Assembly: GCF_018860585.1 (NCBI RefSeq) | Contig: NZ_JAHKPR010000022.1 | Location: 50,747-114,746 of the forward strand | Direction of reading: 5' to 3' | DNA from: Colwellia sp. E2M01 | GTDB taxonomy: Bacteria; Pseudomonadota; Gammaproteobacteria; Enterobacterales; Alteromonadaceae | DNA length: 64,000 nt | Part shown: positions 62,748 to 64,000 of the stretch, piece after piece | How the letters are laid out: each line of letters opens with the position of its first letter | Numbering within the stretch: position 1 is the stretch's first letter | Position numbers and translations under genes: made by a program | Notes under the pieces: generated by a model | Told to the model about the DNA's origin: nothing | Databases searched by the model: none | Seen by the model: only the letters and a program-made list of their open reading frames with translations

Positions 62748-63950
62748 TTATAAATAATTAAACAAACTTAAACTTTTAATTTGTACAAACGTTTGCTGAG
62801 CCGCTTGCAATGAGACTTTTGATTGCTCAAAATCTGACGCAGCTTTAGCATAATCAAGAGCTTCAATATCAGTAGTCCCTTGCGTGAGAGCTAGTGTAGA
62901 ATCGAGATGGTTTGATTGTTGATTCTCTAACAAGCTTAAGCGTAACCCTGATTCCACCTGACCTTTTGTCATATGATTAAGAGCCTGATCTAATTGCCCT
63001 AACAATTCTTGATATTCTACTTGATGTTGTGCCGAATCTGCAGGCGATGAACCAACCGCTATCCAATCGACAATGCCTTTTACAGTATCAAAAAGGCTTA
63101 TTTCTTTTTGGGGTGTCAAATTAAAGTCATCACCTGGCAATGGGTTGCCGCTTAATTGTACTTCGACACCATTAAAGGCAATTGTTTGCCCTGGAGCATA
63201 AGTTGTTGTGCTAAAAACCGAATTACCTAAAGCATCTGTAACATTAAGGTCGGTTTCCGAAGTAAAGTTAAAATTATATTCAGGAGGGAAATTAACGGTG
63301 TCATAAGCACTAGGATCACTAATAATTGCTTTATTAAGTGCGATACCCGAGGTGCTGTTGTATTCCACAGAAAAGTCACCCTGCTCATTATTTACGTTCA
63401 TAAAAGCAGTATCACCAGCTTGGTTTGTATCAACCATAATGTTTTTAGCTATTTGCAGCTCCCTAACACCATTGTCACCATGGTAACTCACTGAATTATC
63501 CTCCTGCATAACAAAAGGTGTAGTGCCTACTTGATAACCCGCAAAAATATAACCGCCGGTTTCATCTTTTGTATTGGCAATATCAAGTAGTTGCTCTAAT
63601 GAACTTTGTGCAAGGTTTTCTAACGCATCTAAATCATCATCATTGTAGGCACCATTATTTGCTTGAATAAAGGTTTGCTTTAGTTGCTGCATGATGTCTT
63701 CTGCACTGGTAAAACTAACATCTTGAAGACTATTGCGATTGATTGATTGAGTTATATTACGTTGGTATTGCTCAATATTGGCAAGATCATTTTTCAAACC
63801 ACTTAAAGTACCATAAGCTACTGCATCATCTTTGGCGGTTAAGACTCTTTTACCTGCCGAGATATATTCACCTTGTTGGCTAACACTAACTTGCTGTTTA
63901 CTTAATTGCTGAGCACTTTGATAATAAAATTGCGAGGTTGAAACGCGCAT
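62748..63950 (-). CDS. flgL: Flagellar hook-filament junction protein FlgL
   Basis: 400 residues. Flagellin-like N-terminus (R-V-S-T-S-Q-F-Y, G-K-R-V-L-T-A-K-D-D) and C-terminus (A-L-D-Y-A-K-A-A-S-D-F), with a beta-rich middle (about 160-280). The ATG at 63950 has AAGGAG six bases upstream. flgK would be expected just beyond the right edge. Confidence 0.95.
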   Translation of the reverse strand: MRVSTSQFYYQSAQQLSKQQVSVSQQGEYISAGKRVLTAKDDAVAYGTLSGLKNDLANIEQYQRNITQSINRNSLQDVSFTSAEDIMQQLKQTFIQANNGAYNDDDLDALENLAQSSLEQLLDIANTKDETGGYIFAGYQVGTTPFVMQEDNSVSYHGDNGVRELQIAKNIMVDTNQAGDTAFMNVNNEQGDFSVEYNSTSGIALNKAIISDPSAYDTVNFPPEYNFNFTSETDLNVTDALGNSVFSTTTYAPGQTIAFNGVEVQLSGNPLPGDDFNLTPQKEISLFDTVKGIVDWIAVGSSPADSAQHQVEYQELLGQLDQALNHMTKGQVESGLRLSLLENQQSNHLDSTLALTQGTTDIEALDYAKAASDFEQSKVSLQAAQQTFVQIKSLSLFNYL

Positions 63951-64000
63951 ACATTACTCCTTATCTAACTGCAGCTAAAATGGTGTCAAACAATGTATTC

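Overview
The window reads as chromosome of a low-GC marine gammaproteobacterium of the order Alteromonadales, most likely Colwellia or a close relative. The grounds are the AT-rich codon use, Vibrio/Shewanella/Colwellia-style polar flagellar synteny, FlrA-FlrB-FlrC and FlhF/FlhG regulators, the ParC/ParP chemoreceptor-array positioning pair, and short flagellins next to a nonulosonic acid (pseudaminic-type) pathway. This is inference from gene content and protein resemblance; no database search was run. No IS element, tRNA, rRNA, CRISPR array or phage gene was seen.

Layout. (1) 1-4.7 kb: the 5' part of a Pro-Thr repeat lipoprotein gene, an 880-bp stretch with no gene, then a housekeeping run on the minus strand (mlaA, ribH, nusB, thiL, pgpA). 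(2) 4.9-39.6 kb, all minus strand: the core polar flagellar and chemotaxis locus. Read 5' to 3' it runs flrA; flrB-flrC; fliE-F-G-H-I-J; fliK-L-M-N-O-P-Q-R-flhB; flhA-flhF-flhG-fliA-cheY-cheZ-cheA-cheB-motC-motD-parC-parP-cheW and a DUF2802 gene. (3) 39.9-51.1 kb, plus strand: an orphan small ORF, then pseB, pseC, an aldo/keto reductase, a cytidylyltransferase-aminotransferase fusion, a PseG-GNAT fusion, pseI, a flagellin lysine methylase (fliB) and an FAD oxidoreductase. (4) 51.2-64 kb, minus strand: flgL, two flagellins, flaG, fliD, fliS, fliT, two DUF115/Maf-type glycosyltransferases, a small helical protein, and a three-gene cassette of methyltransferase, DegT-like protein and FemAB/GNAT-like acyltransferase.

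How it works together. FlrA with sigma-54 should turn on flrBC; FlrC then activates the middle flagellar operons. The intergenic regions show matching -24/-12 sites before flrB, fliE, fliK, flhA and one flagellin. FliA made from the chemotaxis operon should drive the second flagellin, which has a good sigma-28 promoter. The plus-strand island would make a CMP-activated nonulosonic acid, and the Maf proteins would place it on flagellin before FliS-assisted export under the FliD cap. FlhF/FlhG set pole and number, and ParC/ParP place the chemotaxis arrays at the pole.

Most interesting points. The sugar pathway is non-canonical: the CMP-transferase is of SpsF type and fused to a class III aminotransferase, next to an aldo/keto reductase, which suggests an extra amino group on the nonulosonic acid. 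The methyltransferase/DegT-like/acyltransferase cassette carries its own sigma-54-type promoter, tying it to the flagellar regulon. Both flagellin mRNAs have structured leaders, one of which covers the ribosome binding site. A 12-unit heptanucleotide tandem repeat lies just upstream of the fliE promoter, and a perfect 25-bp inverted repeat separates flaG from fliD.
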